Positions 52,025 through 61,070 of a stretch of DNA of 64,000 nucleotides are shown piece after piece (positions within the stretch are counted from its first letter, which is position 1; every line of letters begins with the position of its first letter). The stretch spans positions 1 through 64,000 of the forward strand of contig DATGMB010000223.1 of assembly GCA_035293845.1 (NCBI GenBank). The letters run 5' to 3'. The position numbers were made by a program, and so were the translations under genes. The notes beneath the pieces were generated by a model. The model was not told the origin of the DNA. It did no database searches and worked only from the letters and a program-made list of their open reading frames with translations. The DNA comes from DATGMB01 sp035293845. Its GTDB lineage: Bacteria; Acidobacteriota; Terriglobia; Bryobacterales; Bryobacteraceae.

Positions 52025-52034
52025 AATCGGCTCC

Positions 52035-52511
52035 ATGGACGAAAAAACCGCGTTCCTGCGCCACACCCTGGCTACCCTCGCCTACCGCGGCGGAAAGGCC
52101 CTGCGCGGCGCGCCGGCGGATTTCGCGGAATTCACGCCATCCGCGGGCACGCGCACGCCCGGAGCGATCCTGGCCCACATCGGCGACCTGCTCGATTGGG
52201 CGCTCTCCATGGCCAACGGCCGCCAGGACTGGTTCAATTCTCCGCCTGCGGCCTGGGACGCGGGCACGGCCCGCTTCTTCGCCGCGCTTGAAGCTTTGGA
52301 TGCGCGCCTGGCGGCGGCCGAGCCGCCCGCCGTACCCGCGGAAAATCTGTTCCAGGGACCGATCGCCGACGCGCTGACGCACGTCGGCCAGATCGCCATG
52401 CTGCGCCGCATGGCCGGCTACCCCATCCGCGGCGAGAACTACTTCGTTGCCGAAGTCGCCGCGGGCCGCGTCGGCTCTCAACAGGCCCCGCCCCGCGTCG
52501 AATTCGACTGA
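52035..52511 (+). CDS. DinB-like protein
   Basis: 158 aa. A four-helix bundle pattern with TRTPGAILAHIGDLLDWALS, where the first His is at the expected metal position. The second part is LFQGPIADALTHVGQIAMLR with the HxxxI/H-type helix, and it ends GYPIRGENYFVAEVAAGRVG. DinB-like proteins bind metals and often act as thiol-dependent transferases or hydrolases. It lies 11 bp after the RNB gene. Its 3' end overlaps the convergent methyltransferase gene by 34 nt. Confidence 0.85.
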   Translation: MDEKTAFLRHTLATLAYRGGKALRGAPADFAEFTPSAGTRTPGAILAHIGDLLDWALSMANGRQDWFNSPPAAWDAGTARFFAALEALDARLAAAEPPAVPAENLFQGPIADALTHVGQIAMLRRMAGYPIRGENYFVAEVAAGRVGSQQAPPRVEFD

Positions 52512-53155
52512 TCCCGCGCCTCCGCGGTTGCGATCAGCGACTTCGTCACGCCGCAGAAGCGCTCGCGGACGATCCGCGCGCCGGGAAACAGCGCCGCCAG
52601 TTCGCCCGCGCTCAGCAGTTTCACATCCGCCAGATAATGCTCCAGGTAGAACCGCCGGCGGTCCGGCGCCGGGCGCACCAGCGCCGACCAAACGGTGAAC
52701 CGCGGCACAATCGCCCGCTGCCACGCTCGCGGCAGCCAATGGATGAGCGGCGTCAGCAGGTGCTGCTCCACGGGGAACCAGCGGTTCGGCGTCTGCACCC
52801 AGTACGCGCGCCCGACGCGCGCCACCTCGCGCGCGAAACGCTCCTGGCTGGCCGCGCCGCCCACGTGCTCGATGACCGAGTTGCTGAAGACGATATCGAA
52901 AGCGCCGTCGCAAAACGGCAGCATCCGGCCGTCGCCCGCCACCCACGAATCCGCCCCCGCCAGGTCCTCCTTGGCGCGCGGCGTGTTCAGCAAGACGACT
53001 CGCGGCCGCTCGGCAAGCAGGTCCCAGCAGTCCGGCGTGCCGCCGATATCGAGCACCTGCGTTTCCGGCGTCAACGCGAACGCGCTCGCGAAGCGCCGCA
53101 TGCGCCGCCGCCGGAAGCCTCGCGAGATCGCCGCCAGCCGCTCACTCCACGTCAA
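52478..53155 (-). CDS. Class I SAM-dependent methyltransferase
   Basis: 225 aa from TTG 53155. The SAM-binding strand is TQVLDIGGTPDCWDLLAERP. WVAGDGRMLPFCDGAFDIVF is the acidic-loop region, followed by SNSVIEHVGGAASQERFARE and YWVQTPNRWFPVEQHLLTPL. This is the Methyltransf_11-like pattern. The NRWFPVEQH segment is typical of small methyltransferases near polysaccharide gene clusters. The substrate is unknown. It is convergent with the DinB-like gene and divergent from the larger methyltransferase gene. Confidence 0.88.
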   Translation of the reverse strand: MTWSERLAAISRGFRRRRMRRFASAFALTPETQVLDIGGTPDCWDLLAERPRVVLLNTPRAKEDLAGADSWVAGDGRMLPFCDGAFDIVFSNSVIEHVGGAASQERFAREVARVGRAYWVQTPNRWFPVEQHLLTPLIHWLPRAWQRAIVPRFTVWSALVRPAPDRRRFYLEHYLADVKLLSAGELAALFPGARIVRERFCGVTKSLIATAEARDQSNSTRGGAC

Positions 53156-53305
53156 AATCCAGCTCCCGCGCCCGGCGGTGTCCTTGTTTGTATCCGATCA
53201 TCCGATCCCCTCTCCAAGAGGATACTCCGGACCATAAATAGCGTATTCGATTGCCCACTTCAGGCATATAATTCGCTCGGAATTCCGCAAATGAAGGAGG
53301 GGCAA

Positions 53306-54376
53306 ATGGCAACTCAGGGCAACGCGCTGGAATTCAATCCAGCCAAACTCGATGCATTCATGCAGCAGGCGGTCGGGGATATGGGGGCCGCGATGCATGC
53401 CGCGCTGATCGTGGTCGGAGACAAGCTGGGCCTTTACCGATCGATGGCCGGCGCCGGCTGGCTGACGCCCGCTGAACTCGCGGCGCGCACCGGCACCGCC
53501 GAGCGCTACATCCGCGAATGGCTGAACGCCAACGCAGCCAGCGGCTACGTCGCGTACGACGCCGGCACGGAGCGCTATCAGTTGCCGCCCGAGCAGGCGT
53601 TCGCGCTGACCATCCTGGACTTGCCGGGCCTCTACGAAATGGTCTCAGCCTGCTTCAAGGACGAGCCTAAAATCACCCGGGCATTCCGCACCGGCGAAGG
53701 CGTCGGCTGGCACGAGCACGATTCCGCTCTTTTTTCCGGCTGTGAGCGCTTCTTCCGTCCCAACTACCAGAACAACCTGCTGGGCGCGTGGATTCCCTCT
53801 CTGGACGGCGTCGTGCAAAAGCTGGAGGCCGGTGCATCCGTCGCCGACGTCGGCTGCGGCCACGGCGCATCGACCTTCCTCATGGCCCGCGCCTATCCCA
53901 AATCGCGCTTCTACGGCTTCGATTACCACAGCGGCTCGATCGAGTACGCGCGCCACGTGGCGGAGCGCGAGGGACTGCCCGGCCAGATCGCTTTCGAAGT
54001 CGCCAGCGCCAAGAGCTATCCCGCCAATGAAGGCTACGATCTCGTCACGTTCTTCGATTGCCTGCACGATATGGGAGATCCGATGGGCGCCGCCCGCCAC
54101 GTCCTCTCCACGCTCAAGCCCGATGGCACGTGGATGATCGTCGAGCCCTTCGCGCACGACCGGCCGGAGCAAAACCACAATCCCATCGGCCGCGTCTACT
54201 ATTCCGCGTCCACGATGATCTGCACGCCGGCATCGCTCGCGCAGGAGGTCGGAGCCGCGCTCGGAGCGCAGGCAGGCGAGGAGCGCATCCGACACGTCGT
54301 GACGGCCGCCGGGTTCAAACGCTTCCGCCGCGCCGCCGAGACCCCCTTCAACCTGGTCTACGAAGCGCGACCGTAA
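53306..54376 (+). CDS. Two-domain methyltransferase (Rv2258c-like)
   Basis: 356 aa from ATG 53306, with AAGGAGGGG just upstream. The first ~110 residues are a winged-helix dimerisation domain (HAALIVVGDKLGLYRSMAGA, GTAERYIREWLNANAASGYV). The SAM-binding domain starts ASVADVGCGHGASTFLMARA. FYGFDYHSGSIEYARHVAE and YDLVTFFDCLHDMGDPMGAA follow, and it ends VTAAGFKRFRRAAETPFNLV. This architecture is that of Rv2258c-like proteins and small-molecule O/N-methyltransferases. It is probably monocistronic, since the next gene is convergent (1 bp gap). Confidence 0.92.
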   Translation: MATQGNALEFNPAKLDAFMQQAVGDMGAAMHAALIVVGDKLGLYRSMAGAGWLTPAELAARTGTAERYIREWLNANAASGYVAYDAGTERYQLPPEQAFALTILDLPGLYEMVSACFKDEPKITRAFRTGEGVGWHEHDSALFSGCERFFRPNYQNNLLGAWIPSLDGVVQKLEAGASVADVGCGHGASTFLMARAYPKSRFYGFDYHSGSIEYARHVAEREGLPGQIAFEVASAKSYPANEGYDLVTFFDCLHDMGDPMGAARHVLSTLKPDGTWMIVEPFAHDRPEQNHNPIGRVYYSASTMICTPASLAQEVGAALGAQAGEERIRHVVTAAGFKRFRRAAETPFNLVYEARP

Positions 54377-54377
54377 G

Positions 54378-54818
54378 CTACGGCGCTTTGCAGCCCGTGG
54401 TTTCCGCGGTGTATTCGATGGCGGCAATCTTCCAGCCCTCGCTGGTCTTCAGCAAGCTGAAAGAATCCACACCGCAGTGGTTCAGCTTGCCATCGCGCAG
54501 AAACACGTATTCGCCCCACACCTGCGCTATCCGCCCGTGAATCAGCACGCGCGGCGGGCTGGTGAAGCGCTCGACGATACCGCCGGTAGCCGCGCCGATC
54601 TGGCTGGCGAACGCTTCGCCGGCGGTCGAGGTGGGCAGCCGGTCGTCCCGGACGGCGTAAAACCGCGCGTCCGGCAGCAGCACGCGACGGATCGCCGCCG
54701 CATCGTGCGCGGCCATGGCATCGAAGAGGCTTTGGGCGGCGTCAACGGCGGCCTTTTCATCGGAACTCCGGGCGAGTAACGCGAACGCGAAGAGCAGCAG
54801 GACCAAGGACGGGCCCAT
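54378..54818 (-). CDS. Secreted SnoaL/DUF4440-like protein
   Basis: 146 aa with a signal peptide (MGPSLVLLLFAFALLARSSD). The fold pattern follows with AAQSLFDAMAAHDAAAIRRV, LLPDARFYAVRDDR, RFTSPPRVLIHGRIAQVWGE and GVDSFSLLKTSEGWKIAAIE. These are the blocks of DUF4440/NTF2-like proteins. It probably binds a ligand; no catalytic residues are assigned. It lies 15 bp downstream of the RND pump gene on the same strand, so it could be part of the same transcript. Confidence 0.85.
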   Translation of the reverse strand: MGPSLVLLLFAFALLARSSDEKAAVDAAQSLFDAMAAHDAAAIRRVLLPDARFYAVRDDRLPTSTAGEAFASQIGAATGGIVERFTSPPRVLIHGRIAQVWGEYVFLRDGKLNHCGVDSFSLLKTSEGWKIAAIEYTAETTGCKAP

Positions 54819-54833
54819 CCGTCCATTATCTCC

Positions 54834-57800
54834 CTACTCTCCTTCTTGGAACTCCGGATCCGGCAGCGGCAGATTGTCGCTGCTGCTGGCCGTCCAGACA
54901 TACAGCGTCGGCAGCAGGAACACGTTCATGATCATCGCCATCATCAGCCCGCCCACGATCACGATCGCAAACGGCCGCTGGGAATCCGAGCCGATGGCAT
55001 GCGACGTGGCCGCCGGAATCAGCCCCAGCGTCGCCACCAGCGTGGTCATCATGATCGGCCGCAGCCGCAGCACCGCTCCTTCCACCGCCGCATCGATCAC
55101 GGAATGCCCGCGCGCGCGGAGCTGGTTGATATACTCCAGCATGATCACGCCCGTCTGCACGCACACGCCGAACAGCGCTAGGAATCCGACGCCCGAAGAC
55201 ACGCTGAAGTGCGTCCCGGTCAGCAGCAGCGCCAGCAGGCCGCCGAGCGGAGCCATCGCGATGTTCGCCAGCATCAGGCTCGACCACTTGAAGGAGTGGA
55301 ACATCGTGTACAGGATGATGAAGATCACCAGCACCGTGACCGGCAGTACGATCATGAGCCGCCTCTGCGAGCGCTGCTGGCTGGCGTATTCGCCTGCCCA
55401 ACTGATCCGGTAGCCTTGCGGCAGCTTGACCTCGCGATCCACGGCCTTCATCGCCTGTTCCACCGTGCTGCCCAGGTCGCGCCCGCGCACGCTGTACTTG
55501 ATCGCCACGTAGCGCGAATTTTCCTCGCGGTAGATCTCCGACGCGCCGTCCAGGGTCTGGACATCGCACAACTGCGCGAGCGAAACGCGTTCGCCCGAGG
55601 GCGCCGCCAACCGGATGTTCGCGATCGCCTCCTTGGTGTCCCGGTACGGCGCCTGGTACCGCAGCACCAGATCGTAGCGGCGCTCGCCCTGCAGCACCTG
55701 GGTCAGCGCATTGCCGCCCACGGCAGTCTGGATGGCGTCCTGCACATCCGAAACGTTGATGCCGTAGCGCGCAGCCGCCGCGCGGTTCACCGTGAAATCG
55801 AGGTTCGGCTGCCCGATCACGCGGAACAGGCCCAGGTCCTCGACACCCGGGATTTTCCGCATCACGTTCACGATCGCATCGCCCTTTTCCTCGAGCACCT
55901 TCAGATCGTCGCCGTAAATCTTGATCGCCAGTTCGCCCTTGACGCCGCTCACCGCCTCTTCCATGTTGTCCGCGATCGGCTGGGAAAAGTTCCACAGCAC
56001 CCCCGGCAGCTTCTCCACCGCACGGTCCATGGCCGCGATCAGCTCTTCCTTGTTCTGGTGGAACACGGGCCGCCATTGCTCCTTCGGCTTCAGGTCGACG
56101 AAGTACTCGGTGTTGAAGAAGCCGGTGGTGTCGGTGCCGTCGTCCGGCCGCCCCACCTGCGAAACCACCTTCGTCACCTCCGGAAACGAGCAGAAGATCA
56201 CGCGCGCCTGATTCATCAGCCGGGTGCCTTCGGTCGGTCCGGTGCTCGGCGCCAGCGTGCCGCGCGCCCAGATGGCCCCTTCGTCGAGGTGCGGCAGGAA
56301 TTCCGAGCCGATAATGCCGCTGGTGAGCAGGTATACCGCCGCGCATACGCTGGCCACGGCCACTCCGACGGTCACATACCGCGCGCGGATCGCCGCCCGC
56401 AGCGCTTTGCGGTAGCGGTCGATGAGGTAGCCCAGCACCGGATTGTGCCATTCGCGGATCTGCCCGCGAAATACGAAGCTCGAAAGCACCGGCGCCAGCA
56501 CCATGGAAAAGACCAGGGCTCCCAGCAGCGCAAACGCCACCGTCCACGCCATCGGCTTGAACAGCCGCCCCTCCACGCTCTGCAGCGTGAAAATGGGCAG
56601 GTACGCCGTGATGATGATGCCGATCGCGTAAAATACCGGCCGCTGTACTTCGTGCGCCGCCTCCCGGATCTGCGAGATCACGCTGCGCGGATCGCCGGCC
56701 TGCCGCCGCGACAGGTGCCGTACGATATTCTCGACCATCACCACCGCGCCGTCCACCACCATCCCGAAATCGAGCGCGCCGAGCGAGAGCAGGTTGGCCG
56801 GGATATGGCGCAAATCGAGGCAGATGGCCGCGAACAACAGCGAAAACGGAATGGTGAAGGCCACCACCAGCGCGCCCCGCACATTGCCGAGAAAAAGGAA
56901 CAGGATCAGCGCCACCAGAATGATGCCTTCCGCCAGGTTGTGCTTCACCGTGTGGGTCGTGAAGTGGACCAGATCGCTGCGATCGAGAAATGGCACCACC
57001 TTCACGCCCTTCGGCAGAATGTGATCGTTCAGCTCCTGGACCTTGGCGTGGATGGCCTCCAGCGTCGCATCCGAGTTGGCGCCCTTGCGCAGGAGTACGA
57101 TGCCTTCGACGACGTCGTCGTTGTCGAGGATCGTGCCGTCCTGGCGGTGAATCGCCTTCCCGATCCGGCCCAGCCGGATTTTCGGGCCCTGCGTGACGCT
57201 CGCAATGTCGGCGATCCGGACCGGCGTTCCGTTCTGCGTTTTGATCACCGTCTGCGAGATGTCGTCCACGTGCTGCACGAGGCCGATCGAGCGCACGTTC
57301 ACCTGCTGCAAACCCTCTTCGATGAAGCTCCCGCCCGCGTTGACGTTGTTGTTCGTCAACTGCTGCTCCACCTGCCCCAGGTTCAGCCCGTAAGCCACCA
57401 GCTTGGCCGGGTCCAGCCGCACCTGGTACTCCATCGTCGTGCCGCCGAAGCTCACCACGTCCACCACGTTCGGCACCGATTTGAACTGCTTCTCGAGCAC
57501 CCAGTCCTCGAGCGACTTGAGCTCCATCAGGTCGTATCGCGGGTTGGTGCTGTGCAGCGTGTACCAGTAGATCTGCCCGACCGGGCTGTAATCCGTGCCG
57601 ATCTGCGGCTGCAGGTTCTGCGGCAGCGTGACCATCGAGAGCCGCTCCAGCACTTTTTGGCGGTTCCAGTCGTTCTCCGAATCGTCATCGAAGATCAGCA
57701 TTACGCTGGAGAGTCCGAACAGCGAGGTCGACCGGAGATGCTGCAGATGCGGCAACCCGTTCATGACCACTTCGATCGGCACCGTGACCTGCTGCTCGAC

Positions 57801-57980
57801 CTCCTCGGCGGCGCGCCCCGGCCACTGCGTGATGACCTGAACGTAGTTGTTGGCCACGTCCGGGTACGCCTCGATCGGCAGCCGTTCGAAGGAAATCACA
57901 CCCCAGACGAACAGTAAAATAGCGAGCGCCACCACCAGCAGGCGGTTGTTGAGAGCGAAATCGACAAGACCGCGGATCAT
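54834..57980 (-). CDS. Heavy-metal-type RND efflux permease (CusA/CzcA-like)
   Basis: 1048 aa with the 12-helix RND plan. First helix VVALAILLFVWGVISFERLP and the second-half partner VLVIFIILYTMFHSFKWSSL frame two large periplasmic domains. The TM4 motif LGALDFGMVVDGAVVMVENI contains the acidic residues of the HME (CzcA/CusA) subgroup. The family motif ADIASVTQGPKIRLG is typical. The membrane-fusion protein and outer-membrane channel genes that normally accompany such pumps are absent on both sides, so partner proteins must be encoded elsewhere. Substrates are probably divalent or monovalent metal ions; a drug-type role is less likely. Confidence 0.95.
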   Translation of the reverse strand: MIRGLVDFALNNRLLVVALAILLFVWGVISFERLPIEAYPDVANNYVQVITQWPGRAAEEVEQQVTVPIEVVMNGLPHLQHLRSTSLFGLSSVMLIFDDDSENDWNRQKVLERLSMVTLPQNLQPQIGTDYSPVGQIYWYTLHSTNPRYDLMELKSLEDWVLEKQFKSVPNVVDVVSFGGTTMEYQVRLDPAKLVAYGLNLGQVEQQLTNNNVNAGGSFIEEGLQQVNVRSIGLVQHVDDISQTVIKTQNGTPVRIADIASVTQGPKIRLGRIGKAIHRQDGTILDNDDVVEGIVLLRKGANSDATLEAIHAKVQELNDHILPKGVKVVPFLDRSDLVHFTTHTVKHNLAEGIILVALILFLFLGNVRGALVVAFTIPFSLLFAAICLDLRHIPANLLSLGALDFGMVVDGAVVMVENIVRHLSRRQAGDPRSVISQIREAAHEVQRPVFYAIGIIITAYLPIFTLQSVEGRLFKPMAWTVAFALLGALVFSMVLAPVLSSFVFRGQIREWHNPVLGYLIDRYRKALRAAIRARYVTVGVAVASVCAAVYLLTSGIIGSEFLPHLDEGAIWARGTLAPSTGPTEGTRLMNQARVIFCSFPEVTKVVSQVGRPDDGTDTTGFFNTEYFVDLKPKEQWRPVFHQNKEELIAAMDRAVEKLPGVLWNFSQPIADNMEEAVSGVKGELAIKIYGDDLKVLEEKGDAIVNVMRKIPGVEDLGLFRVIGQPNLDFTVNRAAAARYGINVSDVQDAIQTAVGGNALTQVLQGERRYDLVLRYQAPYRDTKEAIANIRLAAPSGERVSLAQLCDVQTLDGASEIYREENSRYVAIKYSVRGRDLGSTVEQAMKAVDREVKLPQGYRISWAGEYASQQRSQRRLMIVLPVTVLVIFIILYTMFHSFKWSSLMLANIAMAPLGGLLALLLTGTHFSVSSGVGFLALFGVCVQTGVIMLEYINQLRARGHSVIDAAVEGAVLRLRPIMMTTLVATLGLIPAATSHAIGSDSQRPFAIVIVGGLMMAMIMNVFLLPTLYVWTASSSDNLPLPDPEFQEGE

Positions 57981-58116
57981 GGAATCGGGGGATTTTGGCC
58001 GCTATTCCAACTGTAGCCATGGAAGGTCCGCTAAACAGCCTATCTTTTGACATCGCTGAACTATCTTTCGGCGCGGCGCCTTTTCAAGCGGGCAGGCGCC
58101 GCGCAAAATAGCTGCT

Positions 58117-58728
58117 ATGATCCGCTTACTGGTGGTGGACAATCAGGCGTTGTTCCGCGAAAGTCTCAGCCACCTGTTCGCCGCGCAACCGGATATGGAG
58201 GTGGCGGGGCAGTGCGGCGCGGCGGGGGACGCTCTCCAGCGGCTTCGCGAAGATGCGGTGGATGTGCTCGTCGTGACCGGGCGCCTCGGGCTGCAGTTCG
58301 TCTCGGAAGCGCGGGCGCAGAGCAATGCCGGCATCGTGCTCATCGCGGAAAACATGGAGCCGAACGTCCTGCTGGCCTCATTCCACAGCGGCGCCCGCGC
58401 GATCCTTTCGCGCGATGTCTCTTCGGATACCTTGACGCGCGCCATCCGCGTGGTTGCCAGCGGCGGGGCGTGGCTGAATCAGGACGTCGTCGACCTGCTG
58501 ATATCCGGCAGCGCCGCGCCGGAAGACCGCGTCCTCTCGGAGAAGGAACAGGCCATTCTGAAGGGCATCTCCGAAGGCCTCACGAACCGTGGAATTGCGT
58601 CGGCGCTGCAGATCTCGGAGGGCGCGGTAAAGGCCGCTCTGCACCGGATGTATCGCCGGACGCAGACGGCGACGCGCGCGCAACTGATGCGGCGCATGCT
58701 CGCCGGGGATGCCGGCAAACGCGAGTAA
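58117..58728 (+). CDS. NarL-like regulator with degenerate receiver
   Basis: 203 aa. The receiver fold is clear (IRLLVVDNQALFRESLSHLF), but the phospho-acceptor strand reads VDVLVVTGRLG, with Thr where Asp is expected, and the acidic pair is Asp-Asn. The Lys loop reads AILSRDVSSDTL, with Arg. The HTH is intact: LSEKEQAILKGISEGLTNRG, IASALQISEGAVKAALHRMY. The protein should bind DNA but is unlikely to be controlled by phosphorylation; ligand or protein contact is a possible alternative. It is divergent from the RND pump gene (136-bp gap). Confidence 0.92.
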   Translation: MIRLLVVDNQALFRESLSHLFAAQPDMEVAGQCGAAGDALQRLREDAVDVLVVTGRLGLQFVSEARAQSNAGIVLIAENMEPNVLLASFHSGARAILSRDVSSDTLTRAIRVVASGGAWLNQDVVDLLISGSAAPEDRVLSEKEQAILKGISEGLTNRGIASALQISEGAVKAALHRMYRRTQTATRAQLMRRMLAGDAGKRE

Positions 58729-58817
58729 CGCCGTGCGGGACGAGCGCTCCACACGTATCGCTCGACAGGTGAACCCTGTGCTACACGGGATCCGTGCTAC
58801 ATTGATTCCGTGAAGCG

Positions 58818-59150
58818 GTGAGAAGAATGGCCGATGCGGGCCTTGCCCGCGTCAGCACCCAGGTCCTCCAGGAACTCTATGCAACCGTGACTCTCAAAGT
58901 GCAAAAGCGGCTGTCCCCCGAGCAGGCCTTGCGCTATCTCGAGCGGATGTCCGAGTGGGGCCTGACGAACCTCGACTACCCGATCATCCGCGAGGCCGCA
59001 CTTTTGTCACACGCACACAGCCTTTCCTTCTGGGATTCCCTGATCGTCGCCGCCGCCGCCCGCTCGGGCGCCAGGCGGCTCTACAGCGAGGACCTGCGGC
59101 ACGGCCGCAAGATCCTCGGCGTCGAAATCGTCAATCCATTCCGGGATTAG
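58818..59150 (+). pseudogene. N-terminally truncated PIN-domain (VapC-like) protein
   Basis: 110 aa from GTG 58818. The sequence STQVLQELYATVTLKVQKRL, LSPEQALRYLERM, HSLSFWDSLIVAAAARSGAR and LYSEDLRHGRKILGVEIVNP matches the middle and end of VapC-type PIN domains, including three of the four acidic positions. The first ~35 residues, with the opening VDTNVL-type strand and its catalytic Asp, are missing, and nothing like them is coded in the 90 bases upstream. No antitoxin gene precedes it. I infer a decayed toxin gene. It ends 4 bp into the convergent M61 gene. Confidence 0.75.
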
Positions 59151-61021
59151 CGCGCCCGCGCCGCGCCGATCTGCGCCAGCAGATCCTCCGAGCCCTCGAC
59201 GCGCTGCAGATGCGGATACCGCTCCCCGCCGTGGTAGTCGATGCGGTAGGTCTGGTAGTAATCGCCGTTGCGGATCAGCAGCTCCAATGGCTTAGTGTCC
59301 TTTGCGGTTTGGGCTACGGCTTCGCGCAGCAGCGTCGGGTTGAACTGCCGCCCGTTGACGGCAATCAGCTTCACCGCGGGCGCGATGCCGGCCTGCTGCG
59401 CCGGACCGCCGTACCGCACGTCCGCGATCTCACCGTCTTCTTCCTTCACCTTGATGCCGATCGAGTACGTCAGATCCACCAGCTTGCGCTCCGCTTCGCT
59501 CGCCCGCCACAGCTCCGAGCGCTCACCGTTATAGACGAGCTTCCAGCCCGCATGTTCGAGGCCGCCGAGCGGGGCGTGCTCGGCCGTCGAATCCAGCCGC
59601 TGGTGGAAGAATGCCGCCCAATCGTTCGGCTGCACCGCGTTCAAGCCGGCCACGATGTCCTCGAATGTGTAGGGCTTCATGGCCGGCGCGCCGCTCTGGC
59701 CGCCGTGGAAGGCGCGGCAGAAATCGTCGAGCGATTTCCGGCCCTTGCTGAGCCGCCGGATCGTCACGTCCGCATCCAGCCAGATCAGCGCTCCTTCCGG
59801 GTAGTAGTCCACGCTGCGGCGGTAGTTTTCGTAGTCGCCGCCCGAATCGTACAGGATCTGCGCCGCGACGGCCGTGTCCTCCAGCGGCCGCCACCGCCGT
59901 CCGTACGTGTTGTCCATCGCGGCCGCGGTCGCCGCCAGCGAATCGCGGTAATCCTCCGCGCTCCACAGCCCGCTGCGCCGCGTCAGCACCTCGCCCAGAT
60001 ACTGCGTCAGCCCTTCGTAGACCCACAGCAGGTCGCCCTTCATCGGCGTGTCGTAGCCGCCATCCTTGCCGCCGGCTGTGAGGCCCAGCGGCCTCCGGTA
60101 TTTGCCGTTCCAGGAATGCACGAACTCGTGCGGCAGCAGGTCGGCGGCGGCGACCCGCTCCTCGGGGTCGATCAGCGCCCGCTCACTATACCGGTCGTCG
60201 CTCGATTCGTGATGCTCGAGTCCGAAGTGCGCCACGTGATCGCTCAGCGTGTAGAGAAAGTGATAGTCGCGGTAATGGCGCGCTCCAAACAGCGTCCCCG
60301 CCTCCCGCACCAGGTTCTTGTAGTGCCCGATGGTCTCCGCGTCGGCCTCCAGAGCCCGGTCGCTATCGGCCGCCAGGTTCAGGTAATGCGGGATGCCGTG
60401 ATCGCTTCCGAGATCAATCGTGCGGTAGTGCGCGCCCATCGAAATCGGCGAATCGATCAGCGTGGTCAGCGGCGCCGGCTGAAACTCGACCTCGTTGCCC
60501 GATTCCCGCCGGATCGGCAGAGCCGTGCCGTAGCGCCACGATGCCGGAACCTTCAGCGTCGCCTGGTATGCCATGGAATCGGCGTCCGCGCCCTGCGGAT
60601 ACAGCAGCAGTTGGTTCCAACTCAACACCGCCAGTTGGCTCGTCGTGGAAGCGCCGGAGGAGAAGCCGCCGGCTTCGGGCGACGGCAGAAAATCGAAGGC
60701 CACATCCAGCGAGGATGCACCGGCCGGCACATCCACGTGGAACGCATACATATTGACGCTGTCGCGCCGCCAGGGAATGACCGCGCCGCCGGCCGCAATC
60801 TTCAGCCCGACCAGGTTCACCACCGGACCCGTGGGGCCGTGCTCGCCCGGAATCCATTCGGGGTAAAGCAGCGTCATCGGACCCGGTTTGGCCGGCAGCA
60901 CCATGTTCACGTGGATCACGCGGCGGGCAACGTCCGTGGCGTCCACCCTCAGCGACACCGGCGTCTGGGCAATGGCGGACAGCGAAACCGCGGCCAGCGC
61001 GAGCAGCGTACGGGAAAGCAT
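59147..61021 (-). CDS. M61 family peptidase with PDZ domain
   Basis: 624 aa with a signal peptide (MLSRTLLALAAVSLSAIAQT). The zinc site is LLPHEFVHSWNGKYRRP, with the third ligand in LLWVYEGLTQYLGEVL. An N-terminal beta domain precedes it (YPEWIPGEHGPTGPVVNLVG). The PDZ domain lies at ~525-605 (IADVRYGGPAQQAGIAPAVK, LIAVNGRQFNPTLLREAV). This is the glycyl-aminopeptidase (M61) layout, common in Bacteroidetes and Acidobacteriota. Exported enzyme of the periplasm or outer membrane; probably digests peptides with small N-terminal residues. It is divergent from the gene at 61071 (49-bp gap). Confidence 0.95.
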   Translation of the reverse strand: MLSRTLLALAAVSLSAIAQTPVSLRVDATDVARRVIHVNMVLPAKPGPMTLLYPEWIPGEHGPTGPVVNLVGLKIAAGGAVIPWRRDSVNMYAFHVDVPAGASSLDVAFDFLPSPEAGGFSSGASTTSQLAVLSWNQLLLYPQGADADSMAYQATLKVPASWRYGTALPIRRESGNEVEFQPAPLTTLIDSPISMGAHYRTIDLGSDHGIPHYLNLAADSDRALEADAETIGHYKNLVREAGTLFGARHYRDYHFLYTLSDHVAHFGLEHHESSDDRYSERALIDPEERVAAADLLPHEFVHSWNGKYRRPLGLTAGGKDGGYDTPMKGDLLWVYEGLTQYLGEVLTRRSGLWSAEDYRDSLAATAAAMDNTYGRRWRPLEDTAVAAQILYDSGGDYENYRRSVDYYPEGALIWLDADVTIRRLSKGRKSLDDFCRAFHGGQSGAPAMKPYTFEDIVAGLNAVQPNDWAAFFHQRLDSTAEHAPLGGLEHAGWKLVYNGERSELWRASEAERKLVDLTYSIGIKVKEEDGEIADVRYGGPAQQAGIAPAVKLIAVNGRQFNPTLLREAVAQTAKDTKPLELLIRNGDYYQTYRIDYHGGERYPHLQRVEGSEDLLAQIGAARAR

Positions 61022-61070
61022 AATTTCATCTTATCAACGGCTTTTTACCAGCCTGCGTCATCCGTAATAG

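Noticed and set aside
55209..57917. A ~900-codon plus-strand frame opposite the RND pump
   Set aside because: Antisense shadow rich in Arg, His and Asp with no recognisable fold; the pump reads end to end on the minus strand.
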